In this document: one piece after another, positions 26,052 through 33,417 of the stretch
How positions within the stretch are numbered: the stretch's first letter is position 1
Layout of the letters: each line of letters begins with the position of its first letter
Origin: Endozoicomonas sp. SESOKO1
GTDB taxonomy: Bacteria > Pseudomonadota > Gammaproteobacteria > Pseudomonadales > Endozoicomonadaceae
NCBI RefSeq assembly: GCF_024606265.1
Contig: NZ_JAHHPP010000183.1
Coordinates: 1-33,417 of the forward strand
Reading direction: 5' to 3'
Length of the DNA stretch: 33,417 nucleotides
Notes under the pieces: model-generated
The model's input: only the letters and a program-made list of their open reading frames with translations
Database searches by the model: none
Told to the model about the DNA's origin: nothing
Program-made: the position numbers and the translations under genes

Positions 26052-26092
26052 AATACCTCAAAGCCATCAGAGGTATTTCCCCCTGATGGCTT
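26052..26092 (-). promoter_or_regulatory. Overlapping alternative hairpins just before rlmN
   Basis: On the minus strand, AAGCCATCAGGGG can pair with CCTCTGATGGCTT (outer arms 26083-26092 and 26061-26070). Alternatively AATACCTC (26070-26077, read in reverse) can pair with GAGGTATT (26052-26059), which includes the likely rlmN ribosome-binding site. The two cannot coexist because they share CCTC. It may be a simple terminator of ndk or a switch controlling rlmN; only the pairing potential is seen. Confidence 0.5.
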
Positions 26093-26161
26093 ATTTTCTC
26101 ATGCTCACCCCGAACACCGTCAGACCACTGCAAACCTGAACTTGTCAGCGGCCTGATTAAG

Positions 26162-26593
26162 TTAACGAGTTCTGGGGCAAATCTCCGAACCATCGAAGAA
26201 GTAGGCCACTTCACGTTCAGCAGATGCTGCCGAGTCAGATCCATGAACCGCATTTTCATCGATAGTTTCTGCAAAATCAGCCCGGATAGTGCCTTCTGCG
26301 GCCTCTTTCGGGTTAGTAGCCCCCATCAGTTCACGATTCAGGGCTATTGCATTCTCACCTTCAAGGACTGAGACAACCACAGGCCCGGAAGTCATAAAGG
26401 CAACCAGGTCCTGATAAAATGGACGCTCTTTGTGCTCAACATAGAAACCACCAGCCTGTTCGTCAGAAAGATGGATCATTTTGGTTGCTACAACATTTAA
26501 ACCGGCCTGCTCAAAGCGAGCAAGAATTTTACCGATGACACTCTTGGCTACAGCATCAGGTTTTATAATGGATAAAGTGCGCTCTACCGTCAT
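26162..26593 (-). CDS. ndk: Nucleoside diphosphate kinase
   Basis: Transfers the gamma-phosphate from ATP to nucleoside diphosphates through a phosphohistidine, balancing NTP and dNTP pools. It has 143 residues, as in E. coli. The active-site histidine is His117 in NAVHGSDS, and the N-terminal [12 protein letters not shown] and [13 protein letters not shown] motifs are canonical. GGAG lies six bases before the ATG. It sits between iscX and rlmN, as in Pseudomonas and relatives. The 267 bases between iscX and ndk hold no gene that I can support and probably contain an ndk promoter. Confidence 0.98.
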   Translation of the reverse strand: MTVERTLSIIKPDAVAKSVIGKILARFEQAGLNVVATKMIHLSDEQAGGFYVEHKERPFYQDLVAFMTSGPVVVSVLEGENAIALNRELMGATNPKEAAEGTIRADFAETIDENAVHGSDSAASAEREVAYFFDGSEICPRTR

Positions 26594-26860
26594 TGCGATC
26601 TCCAGATTGTCATTTTCGTGCCCTTTCGGGATTGTTATTACTTATTAAAAACGTACGACTCTCTCAGCTTTCCATGTCTTGGCACTGGCTGTCCATAGCA
26701 GGAGTTCCGACAGCATTGTATACAAAAGAGCCAATAGTGTCAGTCCTTAACGCTTCAAGGGAACAAAAACAACTGAAGACTCTCATCCGGTTTTATTACC
26801 CACCCCAAATACCGATTTATTTCAAACCAATCCCATTAAAACACATTCAATCCGTTGAGA

Positions 26861-27064
26861 TCAGCCTTCAGACTCCTCAATCCAAGCCATCTGTATGGCC
26901 TCGAGCACCTTTTCACCACAACGCTCAGGATCATCCTCAAAGTCGTCCAGCGACAGAACCCAGCTTCTCAGGTCAACAAAATTGACAAACCTGGGATCCA
27001 CATCCGGGTAAGCCTCATAAAGCTCAATAGCGATATCATAAACATCTGCCCACTGTAAACTCAT
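26861..27064 (-). CDS. iscX: Fe-S assembly protein IscX
   Basis: Small acidic protein of 67 residues (E. coli 66) that binds IscS and iron and modulates cluster assembly, acting as a frataxin-like partner. Conserved features visible are the N-terminal WADVYDIAIELYEAYPDVDP and the acidic DLRSWVLSLDDFEDDP, closely matching E. coli IscX (ALYDAYPDLDP, LEDFDDDP). It closes the isc operon after fdx, with a 76-base gap. Confidence 0.95.
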   Translation of the reverse strand: MSLQWADVYDIAIELYEAYPDVDPRFVNFVDLRSWVLSLDDFEDDPERCGEKVLEAIQMAWIEESEG

Positions 27065-27140
27065 TGCCCCACTCCATGATCATTGAGCTGCCCTGTTCAG
27101 GACAAACCGGCAAATACCCCAAACAGACCAGAAACCGGAA

Positions 27141-27479
27141 TCAACGACGTTCAGAAACCTGGTTAATCGTGTATTTGGGAATTTCTACCACCAGCTCCTC
27201 ATCACCCACGACAGCCTGACAGCTCAGCCGCGACTCCGGCTCAAGCCCCCAGGCCTTGTCCAGCATGTCTTCTTCGAGCTCATCCGGCTCATCCATGCTG
27301 TCGAAGCCTTCCCTGACAATGACATGGCAGGTTGTACAGGCACAGGACTTTTCACAGGCATGCTCGATTTCAATGCCATTTTGCAATGCAGCGTCACACA
27401 CCGTAACTCCGGGCTCTGCCTCGATAACGGCACCTTCCGGGCACAACTCATCGTGAGGCAGGAAAACGATACGAGTCAT
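27141..27479 (-). CDS. fdx: ISC-type 2Fe-2S ferredoxin
   Basis: Adrenodoxin-type 2Fe-2S ferredoxin of 112 residues (E. coli 111) that supplies electrons during cluster assembly on IscU. Cluster ligands are Cys42, Cys48, Cys51 and Cys87 in the spacing C-x5-C-x2-C ... C; Cys46 is an extra nearby cysteine, also present in E. coli Fdx. The acidic C-terminal half (MDEPDELEEDMLDKAW) is the partner-binding helix. It begins two bases after the end of hscA, so it is translationally linked. Confidence 0.97.
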   Translation of the reverse strand: MTRIVFLPHDELCPEGAVIEAEPGVTVCDAALQNGIEIEHACEKSCACTTCHVIVREGFDSMDEPDELEEDMLDKAWGLEPESRLSCQAVVGDEELVVEIPKYTINQVSERR

Positions 27480-27481
27480 TA

Positions 27482-29359
27482 TCAGAACTTCTCCAAATCA
27501 TCTAACTTCTGTCCAGCAAGCGCCTGACGAATACCTTGATTCATTCGACGGGCAGCAAATTCTTCACTGGACTTACCAATACGTTCAATTTCACTGGCAA
27601 TAGCGGTGGCATCACCGGTTGCGCGACACTGTTTCAGTAACTCAAGATCTGCCAGCAATGAACGGTATTCATCCTGACTAAGCAGTGTTTGACCATCCTT
27701 GCCCAGTGCAACAGCAAGTGCCTCAACAACACGATCCGCCTCAACCTGCTGCTCAAGCAGCACCCTTGCATCACGATCATCGCCTGCATGCTCAAACGAA
27801 TCTTTCAGCATTCGGGAGATTTCAGAATCACTGAGGCCATAAGAAGGCTTCACCTGAATACTGCTCTTGGCGCCGGTCGACAACTCCTCGGCAGCAACAC
27901 TGAGCAAGCCGTCAGCATCCACCTGAAAGGTCACACGGATTTTAGCGCCGCCCGCTGGCATGGCCGGAATCCCACGCAGCTCAAATCGGGCCAGGGAGCG
28001 GTTATCGCGAATCAATTCACGCTCCCCCTGAAAGACATGAATAGCCATTGCCGTCTGACCATCCTTGTAGGTGGTAAACTCCTGGGCACGACTGACAGGG
28101 ATAGTGGTATTGCGATGAATCACCTTTTCCATCAGACCACCCATGGTTTCCAGCCCCAGGGAGAGCGGAATAACATCCAGCAGCAGCATATCTTCTGCTG
28201 ATTTATTGCCAGCCAGAACATTGGCCTGAAGGGCTGCACCGACGGCCACTACCTTATCAGGATCAATCGATGTCAACGGTTGCCTGCCGGAAAATCCCGC
28301 AACCCTTTCCCGAACCCTTGGCATGCGGGTAGAGCCACCCACCATAACCACTTCATCAATCTCATTCACTTTCAGCCCGGCATCCCGGAGTGATCGCTTA
28401 AATGCACGGATCGTACGATCAATCAAAGGGTCTACCAGCTCATTAAACTGCTCACGGGAAAGTTTACCACGCCACTCACCAAAGCTGGCTTCCACTTCAG
28501 ACCGGGCGGTCAACGCTTCCTTAACCCGACAAGCCTCAACCATCGCTTCCCGAAGCTGTAATGAGTTAATTGACGACTCTTCAACCCCCGCCTGACGAAG
28601 CAGCCAGCTTGCCACGATCCGGTCAAAATCATCACCACCCAGGGCCGTATCACCACCAGTGGCCATGACTTCAAATACCCCTTTTGCCAGGCGCAAAATC
28701 GAAATATCAAATGTGCCACCACCAAGATCGTAGACAGCGATAACACCTTCACCCCCCTGATCAAGACCATAGGCGACGGCAGCCGCAGTGGGCTCATTCA
28801 GCAGCCGATACACTTTCAACCCTGCAAGCCTGGCGGCATCTTTGGTTGCCTGTCGCTGGGCATCATCAAAATACGCCGGAACAGTAATCACTGCACCATC
28901 CAGACCACCACCCAGTGTCTCTTCTGCACGACCAGCCAAGGCACGAAGTATCTCAGCCGACACTTCAACCGGACTGAAGTCACCACGCCGGGTTTTGATG
29001 AACGGCATTCCTTTGCTTTTACCAGAAGCGTCGGTAACAAACTGGTAGGGCAACACACCGCCAAGGGCATCAACATCCTCGAGTCCGCGTCCCATCATCC
29101 GCTTGACAGAGATAATGGTATTTTCCGGGTCAACCAGCGCACTGTCTTTGGCAGCATTGCCGACAACAGCCCCCTGTTCTCCATAATGAACAACAGAAGG
29201 TAAGATATGATTTCCATCGATATCAGGAAGCGTCCCGGCAACACCTGACCGGACAGAAGCGACCAGGGAGTTGGTGGTGCCCAGGTCAATACCGACAGCA
29301 CGCTTGTATTGATGAGGTTCCGGAGCCTGTCCCGGCTCGGAAATCTGCAGTAACGCCAT
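27482..29359 (-). CDS. hscA: Fe-S cluster chaperone HscA (Hsp70 family)
   Basis: Specialised Hsp70 that, with HscB, helps release the cluster from IscU by binding its LPPVK motif. It has 625 residues (E. coli 616). The ATPase domain shows [12 protein letters not shown] near 23-34, [28 protein letters not shown] and [11 protein letters not shown]; the substrate-binding domain begins after the linker [13 protein letters not shown]. It lies 32 bases downstream of hscB and 2 bases before fdx, within the hscB-hscA-fdx-iscX unit. Confidence 0.97.
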   Translation of the reverse strand: MALLQISEPGQAPEPHQYKRAVGIDLGTTNSLVASVRSGVAGTLPDIDGNHILPSVVHYGEQGAVVGNAAKDSALVDPENTIISVKRMMGRGLEDVDALGGVLPYQFVTDASGKSKGMPFIKTRRGDFSPVEVSAEILRALAGRAEETLGGGLDGAVITVPAYFDDAQRQATKDAARLAGLKVYRLLNEPTAAAVAYGLDQGGEGVIAVYDLGGGTFDISILRLAKGVFEVMATGGDTALGGDDFDRIVASWLLRQAGVEESSINSLQLREAMVEACRVKEALTARSEVEASFGEWRGKLSREQFNELVDPLIDRTIRAFKRSLRDAGLKVNEIDEVVMVGGSTRMPRVRERVAGFSGRQPLTSIDPDKVVAVGAALQANVLAGNKSAEDMLLLDVIPLSLGLETMGGLMEKVIHRNTTIPVSRAQEFTTYKDGQTAMAIHVFQGERELIRDNRSLARFELRGIPAMPAGGAKIRVTFQVDADGLLSVAAEELSTGAKSSIQVKPSYGLSDSEISRMLKDSFEHAGDDRDARVLLEQQVEADRVVEALAVALGKDGQTLLSQDEYRSLLADLELLKQCRATGDATAIASEIERIGKSSEEFAARRMNQGIRQALAGQKLDDLEKF

Positions 29360-29391
29360 ATCTGCCTCTTCTCTACCTGTTCTCTTCCTGA

Positions 29392-29934
29392 TTAATCGTC
29401 CAACAACTCGGATTCCAGCTGTTCCAGTTCAGTCGCCAGCTTTACCATGAACTGCATCTTTCTTACAAGCGTTTCTGCCTGATCAAGATCCTGCTCAGTG
29501 CCAGACACCCAGAACCCTTCAAACTGCTGAAGATATCGATGAATATCAGCATCCACCTGGTCAGCCAGTCGCTCTACTTCCTGCTCAGGGTTTGAAGTGG
29601 ACTTGATATCCGCAACGGCCTCACGCAACGCCATCTGCTCCATCAGAAATCCTGCATCCATGATGGTGTTGCACTCCATATCAACATCACGGCCTGCCAG
29701 CTTCAGCAAATAGATCACCCTGGGCAACGGCTGTTTCAGGGTGTCAAAGGCCTCATTAACATGAGAAGCATACTGGATAGAAAGGCGCTGCTGACGCTCT
29801 CCATCCCCGGCAAACCGGTCAGGATGCACAGCCCTTTGCAATGCCCGGTATTGACTGGACAGACGTTGCTGGTCAACCTGACAGGAAACAGGCAGCTCAA
29901 AAAGCTCAAAATAGTTTTTGCTTAAATCAACCAC
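29392..29934 (-). CDS. hscB: Fe-S co-chaperone HscB (J-domain protein)
   Basis: J-type co-chaperone that brings IscU to HscA and stimulates its ATPase. The J domain carries HPD in [10 protein letters not shown], and the C-terminal helical bundle contains [11 protein letters not shown], which contacts IscU in the family. The open frame extends to 30084 but would run through a terminator hairpin, so the start must lie further in. GTG at 29934 gives 180 residues (E. coli 171) and begins just before the conserved NYFELF; TTG at 29952 is an alternative. No good ribosome-binding site fits either, so the exact start is uncertain. Confidence 0.9.
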   Translation of the reverse strand: MVDLSKNYFELFELPVSCQVDQQRLSSQYRALQRAVHPDRFAGDGERQQRLSIQYASHVNEAFDTLKQPLPRVIYLLKLAGRDVDMECNTIMDAGFLMEQMALREAVADIKSTSNPEQEVERLADQVDADIHRYLQQFEGFWVSGTEQDLDQAETLVRKMQFMVKLATELEQLESELLDD

Positions 29935-30003
29935 AACGTCATCAATTCCCAAGTCACAAATGGTATCGCTGGAGCATTCAGCATCAAAAAAGAATGTTCC
30001 GCT

Positions 30004-30039
30004 AAAAAAAAGGCCCGACCAGTGTGAACCAGCCGGGCC
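30004..30039 (-). terminator. Rho-independent terminator after iscA
   Basis: On the minus strand GGCCCG (30034-30039) pairs with CGGGCC (30012-30017) around a 16-base loop, followed at once by eight T (30004-30011). It sits between iscA and hscB, in the middle of the isc gene cluster. Confidence 0.8.
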
Positions 30040-30111
30040 GGAAGGCATTTCAAAAGTGTCAGCCGACCGCTTTAACAGTATCAACGAAGCCGGAAAGCTT
30101 CAAAACTGCCA

Positions 30112-30444
30112 TCAGCCAGCATCAACATTAAAACTTTCACCGCAACCACATTCACTGGCAGCATTCGGATTGTTAAATTGCAAACCTTCATTGAGCCCTT
30201 CCTTTACAAAGTCCAGCTCTGTACCATCCAGGTAAACCAGACTCTTCGGGTCAACAAACACTTTGACTTCATGATCTTCAAAAACCAGATCATCTTCATC
30301 AACTACATCCACAAACTCAAGGACATAGGCCATACCAGAGCATCCCGAAGTACGTACACCCAGCCTGATGCCGAGTCCTTTACCTCTTCGGGTAAGCTGC
30401 CCCCTGATATGACGGGCAGCCGCTTCGGTTACGGTAATTGCCAT
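30112..30444 (-). CDS. iscA: Iron-sulfur assembly protein IscA
   Basis: A-type carrier that receives Fe-S clusters from IscU and passes them to apoproteins, 110 residues (E. coli 107). The three conserved cysteines are Cys35 in TSGCSGM and Cys99 and Cys101 in SECGCGESF, the A-type signature C-x(n)-C-x-C. It lies 100 bases downstream of iscU, and a terminator follows it. IscA and ErpA are similar; the isc context decides for IscA. Confidence 0.96.
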   Translation of the reverse strand: MAITVTEAAARHIRGQLTRRGKGLGIRLGVRTSGCSGMAYVLEFVDVVDEDDLVFEDHEVKVFVDPKSLVYLDGTELDFVKEGLNEGLQFNNPNAASECGCGESFNVDAG

Positions 30445-30544
30445 TTAATACTCCATCCACATCCGGGGAACCAACCGATTCCACCGGCTACATTCCTGCA
30501 CTACCTAACGACAGAACTTCTGCACGTCACTACACAAAACGACA

Positions 30545-30949
30545 TCAGGCAGCTGGAGCTGCATCATCGTGCTTCTGCTTGGACCGGTAGTCGTCAATTG
30601 CCGCCTTGATAGCATCTTCAGCCAGAACCGAACAATGAATTTTTACCGGTGGCAGTGCAAGCTCTTCTGCAATATCAGTGTTCTTGATGGTAGCTGCTTC
30701 GTCCAGGGTCTTGCCCTTCATCCATTCTGTTGCCAGCGAGCTGGAAGCAATAGCAGAGCCACACCCATAGGTTTTGAAGCGCGCATCTTCAATGATACCT
30801 TCATCACTGACCTGAATCTGAAGGCGCATTACGTCGCCGCACGCTGGTGCACCGACCATACCAGTACCCACACTCTGAGAATCCTGGTCAAGCTTACCTA
30901 CGTTGCGCGGATTCTCGTAGTGATCGATAACCTTTTCGCTGTATGCCAT
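30545..30949 (-). CDS. iscU: Fe-S cluster scaffold IscU
   Basis: Scaffold on which 2Fe-2S clusters are built from sulfur delivered by IscS. It has 134 residues (E. coli 128). Cluster ligands Cys37 (GAPACGDVM), Cys63 (KTYGCGSA) and Cys106 (KIHCSVLAEDAI) are in place, and the HscA recognition motif LPPVK immediately precedes KIHC. An alanine-rich tail (DDAAPAA) is slightly longer than in E. coli. It lies 46 bases downstream of iscS, with AGGAG-type sequence before its ATG. Confidence 0.98.
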   Translation of the reverse strand: MAYSEKVIDHYENPRNVGKLDQDSQSVGTGMVGAPACGDVMRLQIQVSDEGIIEDARFKTYGCGSAIASSSLATEWMKGKTLDEAATIKNTDIAEELALPPVKIHCSVLAEDAIKAAIDDYRSKQKHDDAAPAA

Positions 30950-30995
30950 TTTTCTCTCCTCTGAAGTCTTGTTTGAGGCAAAACTTCATAACAAA

Positions 30996-32210
30996 TCAGT
31001 GTGCGACCCATTCAACCTGACTGAGGTCAACGCCATCTTTGTACATATCCCATAGCGGTGACAGTTCTCTCAGTTTTGCCACTGCTTCTCTGATCTCTGC
31101 CACAGCATGATCCACTTCGGCCTCTGTGGTAAATCGACCCAGACTGATCCTCAGGGAGCTATGGGCAAGTTCATCACTTAAGCCCAGGGCCCTCAGCACA
31201 TAAGAGGGTTCAAGGCTGGCAGATGTACATGCCGAGCCAGAGGAGATAGCAAGGTCTTTCAGGGACATCATCAGCGACTCTCCCTCGACAAAGGCAAAGC
31301 TGATGTTCAGGATTCCCGGAACTCTCTGCTCAAGAGAGCCATTAACATGCACCTCTTCCAGATCGGACAGCTGGGAAAACACTCTCTCTTTCAGCACATC
31401 CAGACGCGCTCTTTCTGAGTCCATCTCTGCAGCGGCAATACGACATGCCTCGCCCATCCCGACGATCTGGTGAGTTGCCAGGGTGCCGGAACGCATACCC
31501 CGCTCATGACCGCCACCGTGCATCTGGGCTTCCAGGCGAATACGGGGCTTGCGCCGAACATAAAGGACGCCAATACCTTTAGGTCCGTAGAGTTTATGGG
31601 CAGAAATGGACAGCAGATCAACCTTCATCGTTTCCATATTCAATGGAATTTTGCCAGCGCTTTGCGCAGCATCCACATGAAAAACAATCTTTCGTGAACG
31701 GGTCAGATTACCAATCGCCTCAATATCATTGATCACACCAATTTCATTATTGACGTGCATTAAAGTGACCAGAACGGTGTCATCACGCAGGGATTTCTCC
31801 ACCATTTCAGGTGTGATCAGACCATCTTTGTCAGGATCCAGGTAAGTTACTTCAAACCCTTCCCGTTCCAACTGGCGACAAGTGTCCAGTACAGCCTTAT
31901 GTTCAATACGGGATGTGATAATGTGCTTGCCCTTTTTGCTGTAAAAATGAGCAGCACCTTTAATGGCCAGATTGTCAGATTCGGTGGCACCGGATGTCCA
32001 GACAATCTCCCTTGGATCAGCATGGATAAGATCGGCAACCTGACGACGGGCGTCTTCAACAACCTCTTCAGCACGCCAGCCGAAAACATGGGAACGTGAA
32101 GCCGGGTTACCGAAATTACCTTCAAGAGAGAGGCACTGAATCATCTTCTCAGCCACTCGTGGGTCAACCGGTGTTGTTGCGGAATAATCGAGATAAATAG
32201 GTAATTTCAT
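30996..32210 (-). CDS. iscS: Cysteine desulfurase IscS
   Basis: PLP-dependent enzyme that turns cysteine into alanine and an enzyme-bound persulfide, the sulfur source for Fe-S clusters and tRNA thiolation. The open frame extends to 32258, but ATG 32210 has GGAG at normal spacing and gives [14 protein letters not shown], identical to the E. coli start, with 404 residues in both. The PLP lysine is Lys206 ([10 protein letters not shown]) and the persulfide cysteine Cys328 ([13 protein letters not shown]). The C-terminal IscU-binding tail is conserved (SQVEWVAH). Confidence 0.98.
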   Translation of the reverse strand: MKLPIYLDYSATTPVDPRVAEKMIQCLSLEGNFGNPASRSHVFGWRAEEVVEDARRQVADLIHADPREIVWTSGATESDNLAIKGAAHFYSKKGKHIITSRIEHKAVLDTCRQLEREGFEVTYLDPDKDGLITPEMVEKSLRDDTVLVTLMHVNNEIGVINDIEAIGNLTRSRKIVFHVDAAQSAGKIPLNMETMKVDLLSISAHKLYGPKGIGVLYVRRKPRIRLEAQMHGGGHERGMRSGTLATHQIVGMGEACRIAAAEMDSERARLDVLKERVFSQLSDLEEVHVNGSLEQRVPGILNISFAFVEGESLMMSLKDLAISSGSACTSASLEPSYVLRALGLSDELAHSSLRISLGRFTTEAEVDHAVAEIREAVAKLRELSPLWDMYKDGVDLSQVEWVAH

Positions 32211-32291
32211 CGGGTACATCTCCAGGCGGTCAGTACGCTTAATACCCTTGATTCGCAAAGGGTTAAAATCGTCATGCCACTATACCTCCAC

Positions 32292-32317
32292 CTTTTTTAA
32301 AAAATACTTTAAAAAAG
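32292..32317 (-). other. AT-rich hairpin between iscR and iscS
   Basis: CTTTTTTAAA (32292-32301) and TTTAAAAAAG (32308-32317) form a perfect 10-bp AT-rich stem with a 6-base loop, starting five bases after the iscR stop codon. In E. coli the iscR-iscS gap is a site of RNA processing and of small-RNA action that lets iscR RNA outlive iscSUA. A similar role is inferred, not shown. Confidence 0.45.
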
Positions 32318-32322
32318 ATTCC

Positions 32323-32793
32323 TCACAGGATGGTATCAGCGGCAATTTTGTTGTCTTGCTGCTCATCCTGACGAATAGCAACATTCTGCACTTCCCTGCG
32401 CGCAACAAGATCAGCGAGGCTGATCCCTCCAAGAAACGAATGAATCTGCTCACTCAGATCCTGCCACAAGTGGTGGGTCAGGCAGGTTGCACCTTTCTGG
32501 CAACCACCTGCGCCCTTGCACTTTGTTGCGTCTACGGATTCATTTACAGCATCGATCACCTGGGCAACATAAATAGCATCAGTACAACGACTGAGCCGAT
32601 ACCCCCCCCCAGGCCCCCGCACACTGCAAACCAGGTCACCACGACGGAGTTTGGAAAACAGTTGTTCCAGATAAGAGAGAGATATCCCCTGACGATCCGA
32701 TATATCTGCAAGAGAGACTGGCCCCTGATCGGCATGAAGTGCCAAATCCAGCATGGCAGTCACCGCATATCGTCCTTTGGTCGTCAATCTCAT
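32323..32793 (-). CDS. iscR: Fe-S cluster-sensing repressor IscR
   Basis: Rrf2-family transcription factor carrying a 2Fe-2S cluster; in the cluster-bound state it represses the isc operon through type-1 sites. It has 156 residues (E. coli 162). The winged-helix domain is at about 1-70 ([33 protein letters not shown]), and the ligands Cys92, Cys98, Cys104 and His107 sit at exactly the E. coli positions. A promoter with a matching IscR site lies about 130-160 bases upstream, so autorepression is likely. It heads the isc gene series. Confidence 0.97.
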   Translation of the reverse strand: MRLTTKGRYAVTAMLDLALHADQGPVSLADISDRQGISLSYLEQLFSKLRRGDLVCSVRGPGGGYRLSRCTDAIYVAQVIDAVNESVDATKCKGAGGCQKGATCLTHHLWQDLSEQIHSFLGGISLADLVARREVQNVAIRQDEQQDNKIAADTIL

Positions 32794-32844
32794 ACATGTC
32801 TCTCTTGATATTCAAGCAGGTTTAGTACTTTTGTATCAGTTGAT

Positions 32845-32878
32845 GGTCACTCTAAGCCCATAACTCTTAAGCGTGACC
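32845..32878 (-). other. Hairpin in the iscR leader RNA
   Basis: On the minus strand GGTCACGCTTAAG and CTTAGAGTGACC can pair with small imperfections around a 9-base loop, in the roughly 120-base leader between the iscR promoter and its start codon. No T-run follows it. Role unknown. Confidence 0.45.
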
Positions 32879-32922
32879 TTCCCGGCAACAGAACCTTTAC
32901 AGATTCAGGGTATGTGCAAGCT

Positions 32923-32951
32923 ATTATGAAATACCTTAGTATTTTAGTCAA
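32923..32951 (-). promoter_or_regulatory. Sigma-70 promoter of the isc operon
   Basis: On the minus strand TTGACT (32946-32951) and CATAAT (32923-32928) are 17 bases apart, five of six matches to each consensus box. The -35 box lies inside the IscR site, as in E. coli, which explains repression by competition with RNA polymerase. Predicted start is near 32915, giving a leader of about 120 bases. Confidence 0.82.
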
Positions 32952-32955
32952 CTAT
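32931..32955 (-). promoter_or_regulatory. IscR type-1 binding site
   Basis: The 25-bp element reads ATAGTTGACT-AAAAT-ACTAAGGTAT on the minus strand. It fits the type-1 pattern (ATA, two pyrimidine-rich positions, GACT, AT-rich centre, AGTC-like, GGTAT) and overlaps the -35 box of the isc promoter. Known IscR biology then predicts repression when Fe-S clusters are plentiful. Confidence 0.8.
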
Positions 32956-33362
32956 TAGAGATCAGATAAAAGCGAATCGTCAAATAAAAAGAGGGATAAA
33001 AAGGATGTTAAAAAGCAGCGTTATAAAATTTTTCGGTATTTTATAGAACCAGACGCCAATTTTCAAAAGCAGTTATGGAAGTACCAGCAAGAAACCAATG
33101 ACCTTAACGGATAGACTTCAGGATTTTTAAACTATCATGATTCTGGGCATAAACAGATTGTTTCACATCCTAGTGTGATAAAAACAGAAAACCGGAAAAG
33201 ACCTAATCTATTAACCCGGCAACAAAATTTGAATAACAGGCATCATCGATAATTCAATCAACAATACGTTTATAAGAAAGGACACTAAAAGAAGAATCAG
33301 AATCCATTACGACTCTGCCTGAAAGACGCTGTATCAATATCCACTGACACAAACAAAGAATC
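32956..33362. other. Intergenic region between the isc promoter and tRNA-Val
   Basis: These 407 AT-rich bases hold no open frame or RNA gene that I can support. trmJ and cysE, which precede iscR in many relatives, are not present. There is no recognisable repeat or integrase remnant beside the tRNA. Confidence 0.55.
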
Positions 33363-33417
33363 TGGTAGTCGGTACTGGACTTGAACCAGCGACCCCCACC
33401 ATGTCAAGGTGGTGCTC
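33363..33417 (-). tRNA. tRNA-Val (GAC), 5' part beyond window edge
   Basis: The 3' part of a tRNA is read on the minus strand. The anticodon stem CACCT/GGTGG (approximately) encloses loop TTGACAT with anticodon GAC, the T-arm has GGTTCAAGTCC, and an encoded CCA ends at 33363. It closely resembles E. coli valV/valW in the anticodon arm. The acceptor 5' strand and part of the D-arm lie outside the window. Confidence 0.92.

Noticed and set aside
26593-26985. 130-codon plus-strand frame over the ndk-iscX gap
   Set aside because: It overlaps iscX in antisense, lacks a ribosome-binding site and resembles no protein.
1-33417. CRISPR arrays, insertion sequences or prophage genes
   Set aside because: No regularly spaced repeats, transposase, integrase or phage structural gene was seen on either strand.

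Overview
The window is a stretch of gammaproteobacterial chromosome. Protein similarity and gene order (iscRSUA-hscBA-fdx-iscX, ndk, rlmN, pilW, rodZ, hisS, yfgM, bamB, der, and guaB-guaA next to xseA) point to the Oceanospirillales/Pseudomonadales side of the class. A type III secretion (T3SS) block suggests a host-associated bacterium, perhaps Endozoicomonas-like; that genus-level guess is inference only.

Layout. Positions 1-54 hold the 3' part of an initiator tRNA-Met. Then come a patatin-like lipase, a YajL/DJ-1 protein, a small membrane-anchored unknown (all +) and a FadD-type acyl-CoA ligase (-). Positions 4554-6907 (+) hold a compact T3SS operon, sctD-sctE-sctF-sctG: inner ring, needle co-chaperone, needle subunit, needle chaperone. 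Facing it with a 1-bp gap is a minus-strand pair: a CesT-like T3SS chaperone and a 1134-residue protein. That protein joins a GT4-type glycosyltransferase to a domain resembling the dehydratase (kinase-fold) half of LanM lanthipeptide synthetases, without the LanC cyclase half. I propose that it is a type III effector with its own chaperone; this is the most unusual object in the window.

Positions 10884-12783 hold an NhaC-family transporter preceded by a recognisable lysine riboswitch, so it is better read as a lysine transporter than a generic Na+/H+ antiporter. guaA and guaB (-) and xseA (+) follow, then a cupin gene whose end overlaps xseA.

From 17932 to 32793 all genes are on the minus strand and read from right to left: iscR, iscS, iscU, iscA, terminator, hscB, hscA, fdx, iscX, ndk, rlmN, pilW, rodZ, hisS, yfgM, bamB, terminator, der, cupin. 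The set covers Fe-S cluster assembly, nucleotide metabolism, rRNA/tRNA methylation, pilus and cell-shape functions, histidyl-tRNA charging, outer-membrane assembly and ribosome biogenesis. ispG, usually found between rodZ and hisS, is absent. A promoter with an IscR type-1 site drives iscR. The window ends in a partial tRNA-Val(GAC) on the minus strand.

Several start codons were moved from the longest open frame (patatin, sctE, der, hisS, pilW, hscB, iscS and the fusion protein), on the basis of ribosome-binding sites and family length.
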